In this document: piece by piece, positions 1 through 6,354 of the stretch
Layout of the letters: every line of letters starts with the position of its first letter
Numbering within the stretch: the first letter of the stretch is position 1
Assembly (NCBI GenBank): GCA_947461915.1
Contig: CANHNG010000105.1
Span: 1-6,354 of the forward strand
Source of the DNA: Flavobacteriaceae bacterium
Lineage (GTDB): Bacteria; Bacteroidota; Bacteroidia; Flavobacteriales; Flavobacteriaceae
Direction: 5' to 3'
Length of the DNA: 6,354 nucleotides
Made by a program: the position numbers and the translations under genes
The notes under the pieces: model-generated
Told to the model about the DNA's origin: nothing
Database searches by the model: none
The model's input: the letters and a program-made list of their open reading frames with translations, nothing else

Positions 1-1740
1 AATAATGGCATTAAAAGAGCCGACATTATCAATAAAAATTTAATTGATTACAATCAATGGGTAAGAACTGCCGCAGGAAGTTGGACAAGTATTGAGGCCT
101 TCGGCGCTGAACTTATTGCAGTCAGTGCTACTGGATATATTCATAAATATAATTCAGCATCTAACTCTTTTATAGAGTATTTACAACTTCCTCAAGCTGC
201 TGTTGATATGAGAGCTCGTGATAATTATTTGATAGTTACCACGGCAAGCAGCGTGAATATTTATAATAAACAAATGGCAATAGTTCGTCAAATAAGCAGC
301 AGTCAAATTACTGAAAGCAACCCTAGTTTTACCTGTGCAACAAGTATTGGTGACATTATTTATATTGGCACAAAAGAAAACGGAATGTTGAATACAACAA
401 TTTCTATTTCTTCAGCATTTGAAAACAACACGCCAATTGGGCCCTCTAGAAATAATGTTTTTGCATTACAAGCCACGAATGAAGTACTTTGGACGGTATA
501 TGGCGATTATAGCAGTTCTTATAATCCATACCCATTAGATAGTTACGGCATTAGTAAATATAGTGCAACAGGATGGTTGAATATTCCTTATGAAAAAGTA
601 TTTGGAGCGAAATCAATTTCAAGAATTATTGTGAATCCTAATAATGAAAACCAAGTCTATGCTAGTTCCTTTTTTTCGGGTTTGTTAAAAATTGAGAATG
701 ACGAACCAACTTTTTTATACAATCAAACGAATAGCGGTTTAGAATCATTAATTTATTTACCAAATTATATCGATATTCGAATAAATGGAGCAGCATTTGA
801 TAAATCAGGAAATCTATGGTTAAATAATAGTCTTATTCAAAAGGGTCTAAAAGTCTTCAAAACAAATGGACAATGGCAAAGTTTTTCATTGGACGGCATT
901 TTGGATAAAAGCACTGATGCCAGTATGGGCCGACTAATTATCGATAAAAACGGCACCAAATGGTGGTGTACCAACACGGATGGATTGATAAGTTATAACG
1001 AATCCATTAATAAATTCAAAAAAATAAATTTTGGTTCGGATAAAGGTAATTTGCCTACAACCGACGTAAGAGCAATTGCAATCGACACCAGAAATCAACT
1101 TTGGATAGGAACCATCAAAGGATTACGCGTATTGGCCAATGTGAATAGTTATCTGACTGAAGAACAAATGAAGGCCAATCCTATAATTATATTGGAAGAC
1201 AATCTTGCTCAAGAACTCTTATATGAACAATTCATCACTGACATTGTTGTTGATGGAGCCAATGACAAATGGATTGGAACAGCAGACTCCGGTTTATTTT
1301 TAGTCTCCTCAGATGGTCAGGCTACCAAGTATCATTTTACCAAAGACAATTCGCCGTTGCCTAGTAACACTATAAACGACATTGATATCAACAGCACTAC
1401 TGGCGAAGTTTTTATTGCCACAGACAAAGGTTTGGTTTCCTTCAGGGGAACTGCAACTGCTGCCAAGGACGATTTAAGTAATGTATATGTTTATCCTAAT
1501 CCCGTAAGACCTGACTTCGAAGGAACAGTAAAAATCACTGGATTACTAGATAAAGCCAACGTTAAAATTACCGATATTGAAGGAAATCTGGTTTACGAAA
1601 CCACATCCGAAGGAGGAACAATTGAGTGGGACACTACCGCTTTTGGCAAATACAAAGTGGCTTCAGGCGTGTACATGATTTTTGTTTCGGGGCAAGATGG
1701 CGAGGAAACCAAAGTCAAAAAAGTAATGATAATTAGATAA
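1..1740 (+). CDS. porZ: T9SS attachment-complex protein PorZ (5' truncated by the window edge)
   Basis: The frame is open from base 1 to the TAA at 1738-1740, giving 579 visible residues; the Met at 208 is internal, because the same propeller-like sequence continues upstream of it. The start and signal peptide lie outside the window; from memory the family is about 770 residues, so roughly a quarter is missing. Seen: repeated beta-propeller blades of the two-component-regulator type (pattern D-x-x-G/N-x-x-W-I/L-G-T) at visible residues about 261-275, 309-325, 356-375, 412-432 and 458-478. A C-terminal beta-sandwich follows at 491-579, with YPNP at 498-501, a GVY motif at 556-558 and a KKVMIIR tail, as in T9SS sorting domains. 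Known for Porphyromonas PorZ: two propellers plus an uncleaved C-terminal domain, acting on the cell surface with PorU, PorV and PorQ/LptO to attach secreted proteins to anionic LPS. The symbol rests on architecture and the nearby recO; another T9SS-exported propeller protein is the alternative. Confidence 0.8.
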   Translation, partial: NNGIKRADIINKNLIDYNQWVRTAAGSWTSIEAFGAELIAVSATGYIHKYNSASNSFIEYLQLPQAAVDMRARDNYLIVTTASSVNIYNKQMAIVRQISSSQITESNPSFTCATSIGDIIYIGTKENGMLNTTISISSAFENNTPIGPSRNNVFALQATNEVLWTVYGDYSSSYNPYPLDSYGISKYSATGWLNIPYEKVFGAKSISRIIVNPNNENQVYASSFFSGLLKIENDEPTFLYNQTNSGLESLIYLPNYIDIRINGAAFDKSGNLWLNNSLIQKGLKVFKTNGQWQSFSLDGILDKSTDASMGRLIIDKNGTKWWCTNTDGLISYNESINKFKKINFGSDKGNLPTTDVRAIAIDTRNQLWIGTIKGLRVLANVNSYLTEEQMKANPIIILEDNLAQELLYEQFITDIVVDGANDKWIGTADSGLFLVSSDGQATKYHFTKDNSPLPSNTINDIDINSTTGEVFIATDKGLVSFRGTATAAKDDLSNVYVYPNPVRPDFEGTVKITGLLDKANVKITDIEGNLVYETTSEGGTIEWDTTAFGKYKVASGVYMIFVSGQDGEETKVKKVMIIR

Positions 1741-3297
1741 ATGTCAAAAAACAGAAAACAAACAGCTGCAATAATTGGGGGAGGCCCAGCAGGATTAACT
1801 GCCGCTTATGAGTTTGTAAAACATTCCGATATTGTACCTATTGTTATTGAAATGAGTGAGTTTTGGGGAGGAATTTCCAGAACCGAAAATCATAATGGAA
1901 ACCGAATAGACATTGGCGGACACCGTTTTTTTTCAAAATCAGAAATTGTTATGGATTGGTGGCAAGAAATTCTACCCATATATTCTGAAGAAAGTTCGGT
2001 TAACATTGCTTATCAAAACCAGTCCAAAAAAATCGAAATCGAAAATAAAAATAATGTTGCTAATAAGGACAATATATTATTAGTTAGAAAAAGAAAATCC
2101 AGGATTTTTTTCAACAAGAAATTTTTTGATTATCCAATAAGTTTGTCCATTAAAACCATATTGAATCTTGGTTTTTTTAATACTTTTTTAATAGGTCTAA
2201 GTTATGCTAAAGCAGTATTTTTGCCCATTAAAAAGCAAATTTCATTAGAACATTTTTTTATCAATAGGTTTGGTGACAGATTGTATAAAACGTTTTTCAA
2301 AGATTATACCGAAAAAGTCTGGGGAGTTCCTTGTTCTGAAATTAGTGCGGAATGGGGAGCACAACGAATAAAAGGCTTGTCAATTACTAAAACACTAACC
2401 AATGCTGTCAAAAATATTTTTAAAAACAGCAAAAGTGATTTAAGCCAAAAAAACACTGAAACTTCTTTGATAGAATATTTTTTGTATCCAAAATTTGGGC
2501 CTGGGCAAATGTGGGAAACCGTTGCCGAAAAAGCACAAAATGAAGGAGCAATTTTAATGCAAAACAGCAAAATAATTGCCATAAATATTCAAAACAATAA
2601 AGTCAATAGTGTAATTCTAGAAAACAGGTTGACCAAAGAAATAGAAACCATAGCTTGTGATTACTGCATTTCTACGATGCCAATACAAGAATTAATAAAA
2701 GGTTTGATTTGTACTGTTCCTGAAAAAGTGAAAGAAATAGCAAACGGCTTGATGTATCGAGATTTTGTTACTGTTGGCTTACTTTTGGATAAAATCAATT
2801 TTAAATTGGACGATAATTGGATCTATATTCAAGAATCATATGTAAAAGTTGGGAGACTTCAAGTATTCAATAATTGGAGTCCATTTATGGTAAATGACGA
2901 AAATAAATTTTGGATTGGTTTAGAGTATTTTTGTAATGAAACCGATGAAATTTGGCGTTATTCTGAAACCGAAATGATACAATTTGCTAGCGAAGAAATG
3001 ATAAAATTAGGCTTCATTAATTCGGGTGATAATGTGTTAGATGCCAAAGTGATTAAAGTTCCTAAAACCTATCCAGCTTATTTCGGGAGTTATTCGGAGT
3101 TCAATCAAATACGAAACTTCACAGATTCTATCGATAATCTTTTCTTGGTAGGAAGAAACGGAATGCACAAATATAATAATCAGGATCATTCTATGCTTAC
3201 AGCGATGCAAGCTGTTCAAAACATAATAAACAACGATACAGATAAATCTAATATTTGGTCTATAAACACGGAAGAAGAATATCACGAACAAAAATAA
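1741..3297 (+). CDS. FAD-dependent oxidoreductase, amine-oxidase / UDP-galactopyranose-mutase-like family
   Basis: The 518-residue protein has an N-terminal Rossmann dinucleotide motif G13-x-G15-x-x-G18 ending in acidic E37, followed by GG-I-S-R-T at 43-48 and DIGGHRFF at 57-64. These are typical of the FAD-binding NAD_binding_8 / amine-oxidase fold (COG1232-like). Family-style landmarks follow: [10 protein letters not shown] (126-135), [16 protein letters not shown] (182-197), [12 protein letters not shown] (from 203), FGPGQMWE (252-259), CISTMP (309-314) and a C-terminal FAD motif LFLVGRNG...YNNQDHSM (467-485). No signal peptide or membrane segment is evident, so it is probably cytosolic. 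Relatives are annotated variously as NAD(P)/FAD-dependent oxidoreductase, protoporphyrinogen-oxidase-like or UDP-galactopyranose mutase; the substrate cannot be read from sequence. It is clearly longer than a classical mutase (about 370-390 residues). The ATG directly abuts the porZ stop (TAAATG), which suggests translational coupling. Its neighbour is a probable glycosyltransferase, favouring a sugar-related role (inference). Confidence 0.85.
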   Translation: MSKNRKQTAAIIGGGPAGLTAAYEFVKHSDIVPIVIEMSEFWGGISRTENHNGNRIDIGGHRFFSKSEIVMDWWQEILPIYSEESSVNIAYQNQSKKIEIENKNNVANKDNILLVRKRKSRIFFNKKFFDYPISLSIKTILNLGFFNTFLIGLSYAKAVFLPIKKQISLEHFFINRFGDRLYKTFFKDYTEKVWGVPCSEISAEWGAQRIKGLSITKTLTNAVKNIFKNSKSDLSQKNTETSLIEYFLYPKFGPGQMWETVAEKAQNEGAILMQNSKIIAINIQNNKVNSVILENRLTKEIETIACDYCISTMPIQELIKGLICTVPEKVKEIANGLMYRDFVTVGLLLDKINFKLDDNWIYIQESYVKVGRLQVFNNWSPFMVNDENKFWIGLEYFCNETDEIWRYSETEMIQFASEEMIKLGFINSGDNVLDAKVIKVPKTYPAYFGSYSEFNQIRNFTDSIDNLFLVGRNGMHKYNNQDHSMLTAMQAVQNIINNDTDKSNIWSINTEEEYHEQK

Positions 3298-3302
3298 AAC
3301 CA

Positions 3303-4583
3303 ATGCTATTTTCAAAAAATGATTTTACAAAACGCGAAAAAAGATTATTTTTAATAATTGGTGTTTTGTATTTGTTGTTTTTTATGGCAAGAATGATTTC
3401 AAATATTTATTTTTTGACTGATTCCTACGAATATTTTGAAGTAGCAAAAGCCATTCGGGATTTCACTTATTTTGAATCTTCAAATCACCCAGAATTATTT
3501 ACAAGAAGACCTTTTTTATATCCTTTATTCTTGTCTTTTTTTGTTAATTTCAGTCCAATATTTATTGTTGTTATTCAAACTGTTTTGGGTCTTTTCAATA
3601 CATTTATATTGTTTAAAATAATAAAACAGTATCAGATCCAAATCAATAACAGTCTTTTAATCTTTTTTTTATTAACGCCCTCTATTTTTATTTATTCTCA
3701 ACTTATAATGTCCGAATGGTTAGTAATGTTGTTTCTAACGATTTTGTTTTGGCTGTTATTGCAAAAATGGACCAAAAATAATTTTGCCTATATCCAAATA
3801 ATCACGGTTTTATTAGCCTTTACAAAACCCATTTTTTATCCATTTATCTATGTAAACCTTATATTCTTTTTGGTTTATATGATAAAAAATAAGGTGTTTA
3901 GCTTTTGGCTGTTTTTACCCATAATTTGTTTGCAATTGTATTTGAATTATAATAAAAATGTGACGGGTTATAAACATTTCTCATCCATTGAAAACGCTAA
4001 TTTAATAGGCTATAATTTATATTATTTTAAGTCTTCAACCCAGTCAAAAGAGAAAGCCGAGTTGTGGCTGAACTCCGTTTTTAATGACAAAAAATATGTT
4101 GGGAAAAGTTTTAAAGAACAAAATATTTATCTCAAACAAATTGCAACCAACGAAATAAAGAAAAACTTTTTTCAATACTCCTTTTATCATTTTTATACCG
4201 CAATCAGAGGGATAGTCGATCCCGGAAGGTTTGATTTAATGACCTTTTTTGAAAAAGAAACTGGAAGACAAGGTTTTTTGGAAGTATTAAATTCAAACAA
4301 ATCTATTTGGTCAATATTTAAAAATAAATATTTCTTTATTTATATTTTTCTGCTTCCAATTTTTTTGGCAAATTGTATCAAATGGTTTTATTTTTTAAGG
4401 TATTTGTTTTTTAATAAATCGACCTTTAAAGTTTATTATTTCATAATATTATTTGGCTATTATATATTGGTTTCTGGGCCTGTAAATTGTTCCCGATATA
4501 TGATGCCTTTTCAAGGAGTATTGATGGTTTTTGCTGTTTTAGGGATGCAATTTAAATTTAATAATCGTAATCAAAAAATCTAA
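3303..4583 (+). CDS. Polytopic membrane protein, probable GT-C (family 39-like) glycosyltransferase
   Basis: This 426-residue protein is rich in Phe, Ile, Leu and Tyr, with hydrophobic segments by eye near residues 14-37, 71-82, 84-105, 117-131, 137-154, 163-192, 200-215, 343-360, 377-392 and 400-417. It is thus an inner-membrane protein with about 9-11 spans. After the first span comes TDSYEYFEVAKAI (39-51), then RRPFLYPLFLSFF (68-80). An acidic residue in the first periplasmic loop (D40 here) and a Pro-rich start to the next helix are hallmarks of GT-C enzymes that use polyprenyl-phosphate sugars. A large polar loop lies at about 216-340, and the C-terminus has RYMMPFQ (398-404). I chose the ATG at 3303, five bases after the upstream stop. 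An in-frame ATG at 3255 would add 16 charged residues and overlap the preceding gene by 43 bases. Composition is strikingly AT-rich (14 of 60 bases G or C in 3361-3420). The acceptor and sugar are unknown; a flippase or polymerase-like membrane protein cannot be excluded. Confidence 0.75.
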   Translation: MLFSKNDFTKREKRLFLIIGVLYLLFFMARMISNIYFLTDSYEYFEVAKAIRDFTYFESSNHPELFTRRPFLYPLFLSFFVNFSPIFIVVIQTVLGLFNTFILFKIIKQYQIQINNSLLIFFLLTPSIFIYSQLIMSEWLVMLFLTILFWLLLQKWTKNNFAYIQIITVLLAFTKPIFYPFIYVNLIFFLVYMIKNKVFSFWLFLPIICLQLYLNYNKNVTGYKHFSSIENANLIGYNLYYFKSSTQSKEKAELWLNSVFNDKKYVGKSFKEQNIYLKQIATNEIKKNFFQYSFYHFYTAIRGIVDPGRFDLMTFFEKETGRQGFLEVLNSNKSIWSIFKNKYFFIYIFLLPIFLANCIKWFYFLRYLFFNKSTFKVYYFIILFGYYILVSGPVNCSRYMMPFQGVLMVFAVLGMQFKFNNRNQKI

Positions 4584-4585
4584 AA

Positions 4586-5299
4586 TTGTTAGTCAAAACC
4601 AAAGCCATCGTCATTTCTTCCCTCAAATACCAAGAGAAAAGCTTGATTGTAAAATGCTTTACGCAATCACACGGTTTAAAATCATACTTTGTCCGAGATG
4701 CTTTTTCTTCCCGAAAATCAAACCAAAAAACCGCCTATTTCCAACCGTTGACCATACTTGAAATCGAAGCAGTGCACAAAAACAAGGGAACTTTGGAAAA
4801 TTTCAAGGAAATCAAAATTGCGACTCCGTTTCAAACCATACATTCGGATATTTTCAAGAGCACGATTGTGATGTTTATTTCGGAAATACTGCATCATTCC
4901 ATTCATGAAGAAGAGAAAAACGAAAATCTATTTGCCTTTTTGGAAACGGCCCTGTTTTGGCTTGATAATCACGACGAAACGGCTAATTTTCATCTAATTT
5001 TAATGCTGGAAATCACAAAATATCTCGGCTTTTACCCTGATATTTCCGAAATTGAATTTCCTTTTTTCGACAGTAACGAAGGTGTTTTTACGCCGTTTCA
5101 AGGCATCGGTTCGCTTACCGAACACGAAACGAATCTCTTCAAAAAACTCATTCCTTTGAAATTCGACAACGACCAGAAAACCTTCCACGTTATCGAAAGA
5201 CAAATCGTCCTGAAAATTCTGATTGATTACTTCGCTTTTCATCTCGATGGCTTCCGAAAACCGAAATCCTTGGAGGTTTTAGCTGCTGTTTTTTCTTGA
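4586..5299 (+). CDS. recO: DNA repair protein RecO
   Basis: The 237-residue length matches RecO, the recombination mediator that works with RecR to load RecA onto SSB-coated single-stranded DNA in the RecF pathway and anneals complementary strands. Seen: the typical N-terminus MLVKTKAIVISSLKYQEKSL, which begins the OB-fold (about residues 1-80). A mostly helical C-terminal part follows with YLGFYP (146-151), a segment FFDSNEGVFT shortly after it, and a FHLDGFRKPKSLEVL ending of the Bacteroidetes type. The start is TTG at 4586, two bases after the preceding stop; it is chosen because it gives the expected family N-terminus and no ATG lies near it in frame. The only cysteine is C24, so the four-Cys zinc site of many RecO proteins is absent. 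It is probably the last gene of the operon. Composition is markedly more GC-rich than its upstream neighbour (24 of 60 bases G or C in 5161-5220). Confidence 0.93.
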   Translation: MLVKTKAIVISSLKYQEKSLIVKCFTQSHGLKSYFVRDAFSSRKSNQKTAYFQPLTILEIEAVHKNKGTLENFKEIKIATPFQTIHSDIFKSTIVMFISEILHHSIHEEEKNENLFAFLETALFWLDNHDETANFHLILMLEITKYLGFYPDISEIEFPFFDSNEGVFTPFQGIGSLTEHETNLFKKLIPLKFDNDQKTFHVIERQIVLKILIDYFAFHLDGFRKPKSLEVLAAVFS

Positions 5300-5307
5300 A
5301 ATGATTT

Positions 5308-5409
5308 GCCACAAAAGCTCGAAATCAATAATGGTAAATCCAATTTTCATTTTGTCGTGAAACTTTGAGTTTATTCTGTTGAAACTTTACTCCTTCGTGT
5401 CTTTGTGGC
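5308..5409. repeat. Imperfect inverted repeat bracketing 70 bases between recO and ileS
   Basis: The left arm GCCACAAAAGCTCGAA (5308-5323) pairs with the right arm TTCGTGTCTTTGTGGC (5394-5409). Thirteen of 16 positions are Watson-Crick, one is G-T and two are mismatched, with a 70-base interior. The interior also holds a direct repeat, TGAAACTTT, at 5358-5366 and 5380-5388 (period 22). The right arm resembles the CACAAAGACACGAAG-type intergenic repeats that I recall as common in Bacteroidota genomes (not verified). It could be a degenerate miniature repeat element or a long-loop structure at the 3' end of the recO transcript. No target-site duplication is visible. Confidence 0.5.
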
Positions 5410-5417
5410 TATCAAAA

Positions 5418-5448
5418 ACTCATAACTCATAACTCATAATTCATAACT
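5418..5448. repeat. Tandem heptamer array (ACTCATA)
   Basis: Four head-to-tail heptamers are seen: ACTCATA at 5418-5424, 5425-5431 and 5432-5438, then the variant ATTCATA at 5439-5445, followed by a partial ACT at 5446-5448. The array ends seven bases before the candidate -7 element of ileS and so occupies the place where a -33 box would be. Similar AACTCATAACTCATAATTC runs are, from memory, frequent in flavobacterial intergenic regions. Slippage could change copy number between strains. Confidence 0.85.
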
Positions 5449-5454
5449 ATTTAT

Positions 5455-5462
5455 TACTTTCG
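5455..5462 (+). promoter_or_regulatory. Candidate -7 promoter element for ileS
   Basis: TACTTTCG matches the Bacteroidota/Flavobacterium -7 consensus TAnnTTTG at five of six fixed positions (C in place of the third T). It lies 25 bases upstream of the ileS ATG, in the only substantial intergenic gap. No TTG or TTTG -33 box is found at the usual distance; the heptamer array occupies that place. The call rests on position and a partial motif. Confidence 0.45.
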
Positions 5463-5476
5463 CACAACGATTTAAG

Positions 5477-5483
5477 AAAAGGA
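5477..5483 (+). promoter_or_regulatory. Possible ribosome binding site of ileS
   Basis: The purine run AAAAGGA ends four bases before the ATG at 5488. It is a partial Shine-Dalgarno-like match and supports that start. Bacteroidota often initiate without a strong Shine-Dalgarno sequence, and the tightly packed genes upstream show none, so its contribution is uncertain. Confidence 0.4.
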
Positions 5484-5487
5484 TAAA

Positions 5488-6354
5488 ATGAGCATAAAAT
5501 TTACTGAATACAAAGGACTTAACTTGCCTAAAGTTGCATCGGAAGTACTTGTTTTTTGGAAGGCAGCAAACATATTTGAGAAAAGCATAACCACTCGCGA
5601 AGGCAACCCGCCATTTGTATTTTTTGAAGGACCACCTTCCGCAAATGGATTGCCGGGGATTCACCATGTTATGGCTCGTGCGATTAAAGATATATTTTGC
5701 CGCTATAAAACTCAAAAAGGATTCCAAGTGAAGCGTAAAGCCGGTTGGGATACGCACGGTTTGCCCGTGGAATTAGGTACCGAGGCCGCATTGGGGATTA
5801 CCAAAGAAGATATTGGAAAAACAATCTCCGTAGCAGAATACAACGAAGCTTGTAAAAAAACCGTGATGCGTTACACCGATGTGTGGAACGATTTGACCGA
5901 AAAAATGGGCTATTGGGTCGATATGGAAGATCCCTATATCACCTACAAATCCAAATATATGGAAACCGTTTGGTGGATTTTGAAACAAATCTACAACAAG
6001 GATTTGATGTACAAAGGCTACACCATTCAACCCTATTCGCCAAAAGCAGGAACAGGATTATCTTCTCACGAGGTGAATCAACCAGGAAGTTACCGTGATG
6101 TAACGGACACAACCGTTGTTGCACAATTCAAAACATTAAACGAAACTTTGCCAAATTTTCTTCAAGGTTTTGGGGATGTTCATATTTTGGCTTGGACAAC
6201 AACACCTTGGACATTGCCTTCAAACACCGCTTTGACTGTGGGTCCAAAGATTGAATATATTTTAGTTAAAACATTCAATCAATATACTTTTTTACCTTCG
6301 AATGTGATTTTGGCCAAAAACTTAGTTGGCAAACAATTTTCGAAAGGATTTTTC
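5488..6354 (+). CDS. ileS: Isoleucyl-tRNA synthetase, N-terminal part (3' truncated by the window edge)
   Basis: The frame is open from the ATG at 5488 to the right edge, giving 289 residues of an enzyme normally about 1,100 or more residues long in this phylum. It charges tRNA-Ile with isoleucine in the cytoplasm. Seen: the class I nucleotide-binding signature region SANGLPGIHH (51-60), GWDTHGLPVE (86-95), YSPKAGTGLSSHE (183-195) leading into the CP1 editing insertion, and the editing-domain Thr-rich motif WTTTPWTLPSN (236-246). The KMSKS loop and anticodon-binding domain lie beyond the window. The HIGH motif is G57-I58-H59-H60, a first/third-position swap of H-x-G-H; together with the N-terminus this points to the eukaryote-like type 2 IleRS. 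The start is supported by the AAAAGGA run and a typical N-terminus (MSIKFTEYKGLNLPKV). It is separated from recO by 188 bases and probably transcribed from its own promoter. Confidence 0.96.
   Translation, partial: MSIKFTEYKGLNLPKVASEVLVFWKAANIFEKSITTREGNPPFVFFEGPPSANGLPGIHHVMARAIKDIFCRYKTQKGFQVKRKAGWDTHGLPVELGTEAALGITKEDIGKTISVAEYNEACKKTVMRYTDVWNDLTEKMGYWVDMEDPYITYKSKYMETVWWILKQIYNKDLMYKGYTIQPYSPKAGTGLSSHEVNQPGSYRDVTDTTVVAQFKTLNETLPNFLQGFGDVHILAWTTTPWTLPSNTALTVGPKIEYILVKTFNQYTFLPSNVILAKNLVGKQFSKGFF

Noticed and set aside
208..210. ATG at 208 as the true start of the first gene
   Set aside because: The frame is open back to base 1, and the upstream residues continue the same beta-propeller pattern, so this is an internal methionine of a truncated gene.
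3255..3302. Earlier in-frame ATG for the membrane protein at 3255
   Set aside because: It would overlap the oxidoreductase gene by 43 bases and add a charged 16-residue leader; the ATG at 3303 fits the tight spacing of the neighbouring genes.
2304..3315. Minus-strand open frames of about 92 codons (2304-2582 and 3037-3315)
   Set aside because: They lie opposite the well-supported oxidoreductase gene, have no recognisable domains, and the second crosses a gene boundary.
1926..3670. T7-T8 homopolymers (for example 1926-1933 and 3663-3670) as phase-variation sites
   Set aside because: Runs of 7-8 T are expected from Phe-rich codons at this AT content, occur repeatedly, and the frames are intact; there is no sign of switching.
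5301..5360. Short ORF of 19 codons after recO
   Set aside because: It is very short, has no RBS, and runs into the inverted-repeat segment; nothing supports translation.
5300..5487. T-box or other riboswitch leader upstream of ileS
   Set aside because: T-box leaders are typical of Firmicutes and Actinobacteria; no T-box consensus, specifier loop or attenuator hairpin is visible here.
5434..6124. Open frames on the minus strand and in a second plus frame across the ileS region
   Set aside because: The plus-strand ileS frame carries clear synthetase motifs throughout; the others are by-products of its codon use, with low-complexity or Cys/His/Phe-rich translations.
1..6354. Insertion sequence, integrase, tRNA attachment site or CRISPR array explaining the middle gene pair
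   Set aside because: No transposase or integrase coding, tRNA-like fold, flanking direct repeats around 1741-4583, or regularly spaced repeats were found.

Overview
The window looks like a chromosome segment from a Bacteroidota bacterium, most likely the Flavobacteriaceae (Flavobacterium-like). The evidence is low GC content, very short or absent intergenic gaps without Shine-Dalgarno sequences, a type IX secretion (T9SS) protein with its characteristic C-terminal beta-sandwich, a RecO of the Bacteroidetes type, and an IleRS with a Bacteroidetes-style N-terminus. No species assignment is possible from sequence alone.

Layout, all on the + strand. (1) 1-1740: the 3' three quarters or so of porZ, a two-propeller T9SS attachment-complex protein, cut by the left edge. 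(2) 1741-3297: a 518-residue FAD-dependent oxidoreductase of the amine-oxidase / UDP-galactopyranose-mutase-like superfamily, starting on the base after the porZ stop. (3) 3303-4583: a very AT-rich polytopic membrane protein that looks like a GT-C (family 39-like) glycosyltransferase. (4) 4586-5299: recO, starting at TTG two bases after the previous stop. (5) 5300-5487: the only real intergenic region. It holds an imperfect inverted repeat, a tandem heptamer array, a candidate flavobacterial -7 element and a purine-rich RBS. (6) 5488-6354: the first 289 codons of ileS, cut by the right edge.

Genes 1-4 are separated by 0, 5 and 2 bases and are probably co-transcribed; ileS appears to have its own promoter. 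porZ, recO and ileS are conserved functions, while the two genes in the middle look like an accessory pair inserted without breaking the tight spacing. By their families they would act on lipid-linked or nucleotide-activated sugars at the cell envelope. Because PorZ is known in Porphyromonas to bind anionic LPS during anchoring of secreted proteins, a surface-glycan role for the pair is attractive, but that is inference from position only.

The most checkable oddity is in IleRS: the class I HIGH signature reads G-I-H-H rather than H-x-G-H, a variant reported for some type 2 IleRS enzymes and linked there to very high mupirocin resistance. I saw no mobile element, CRISPR array, tRNA or rRNA.
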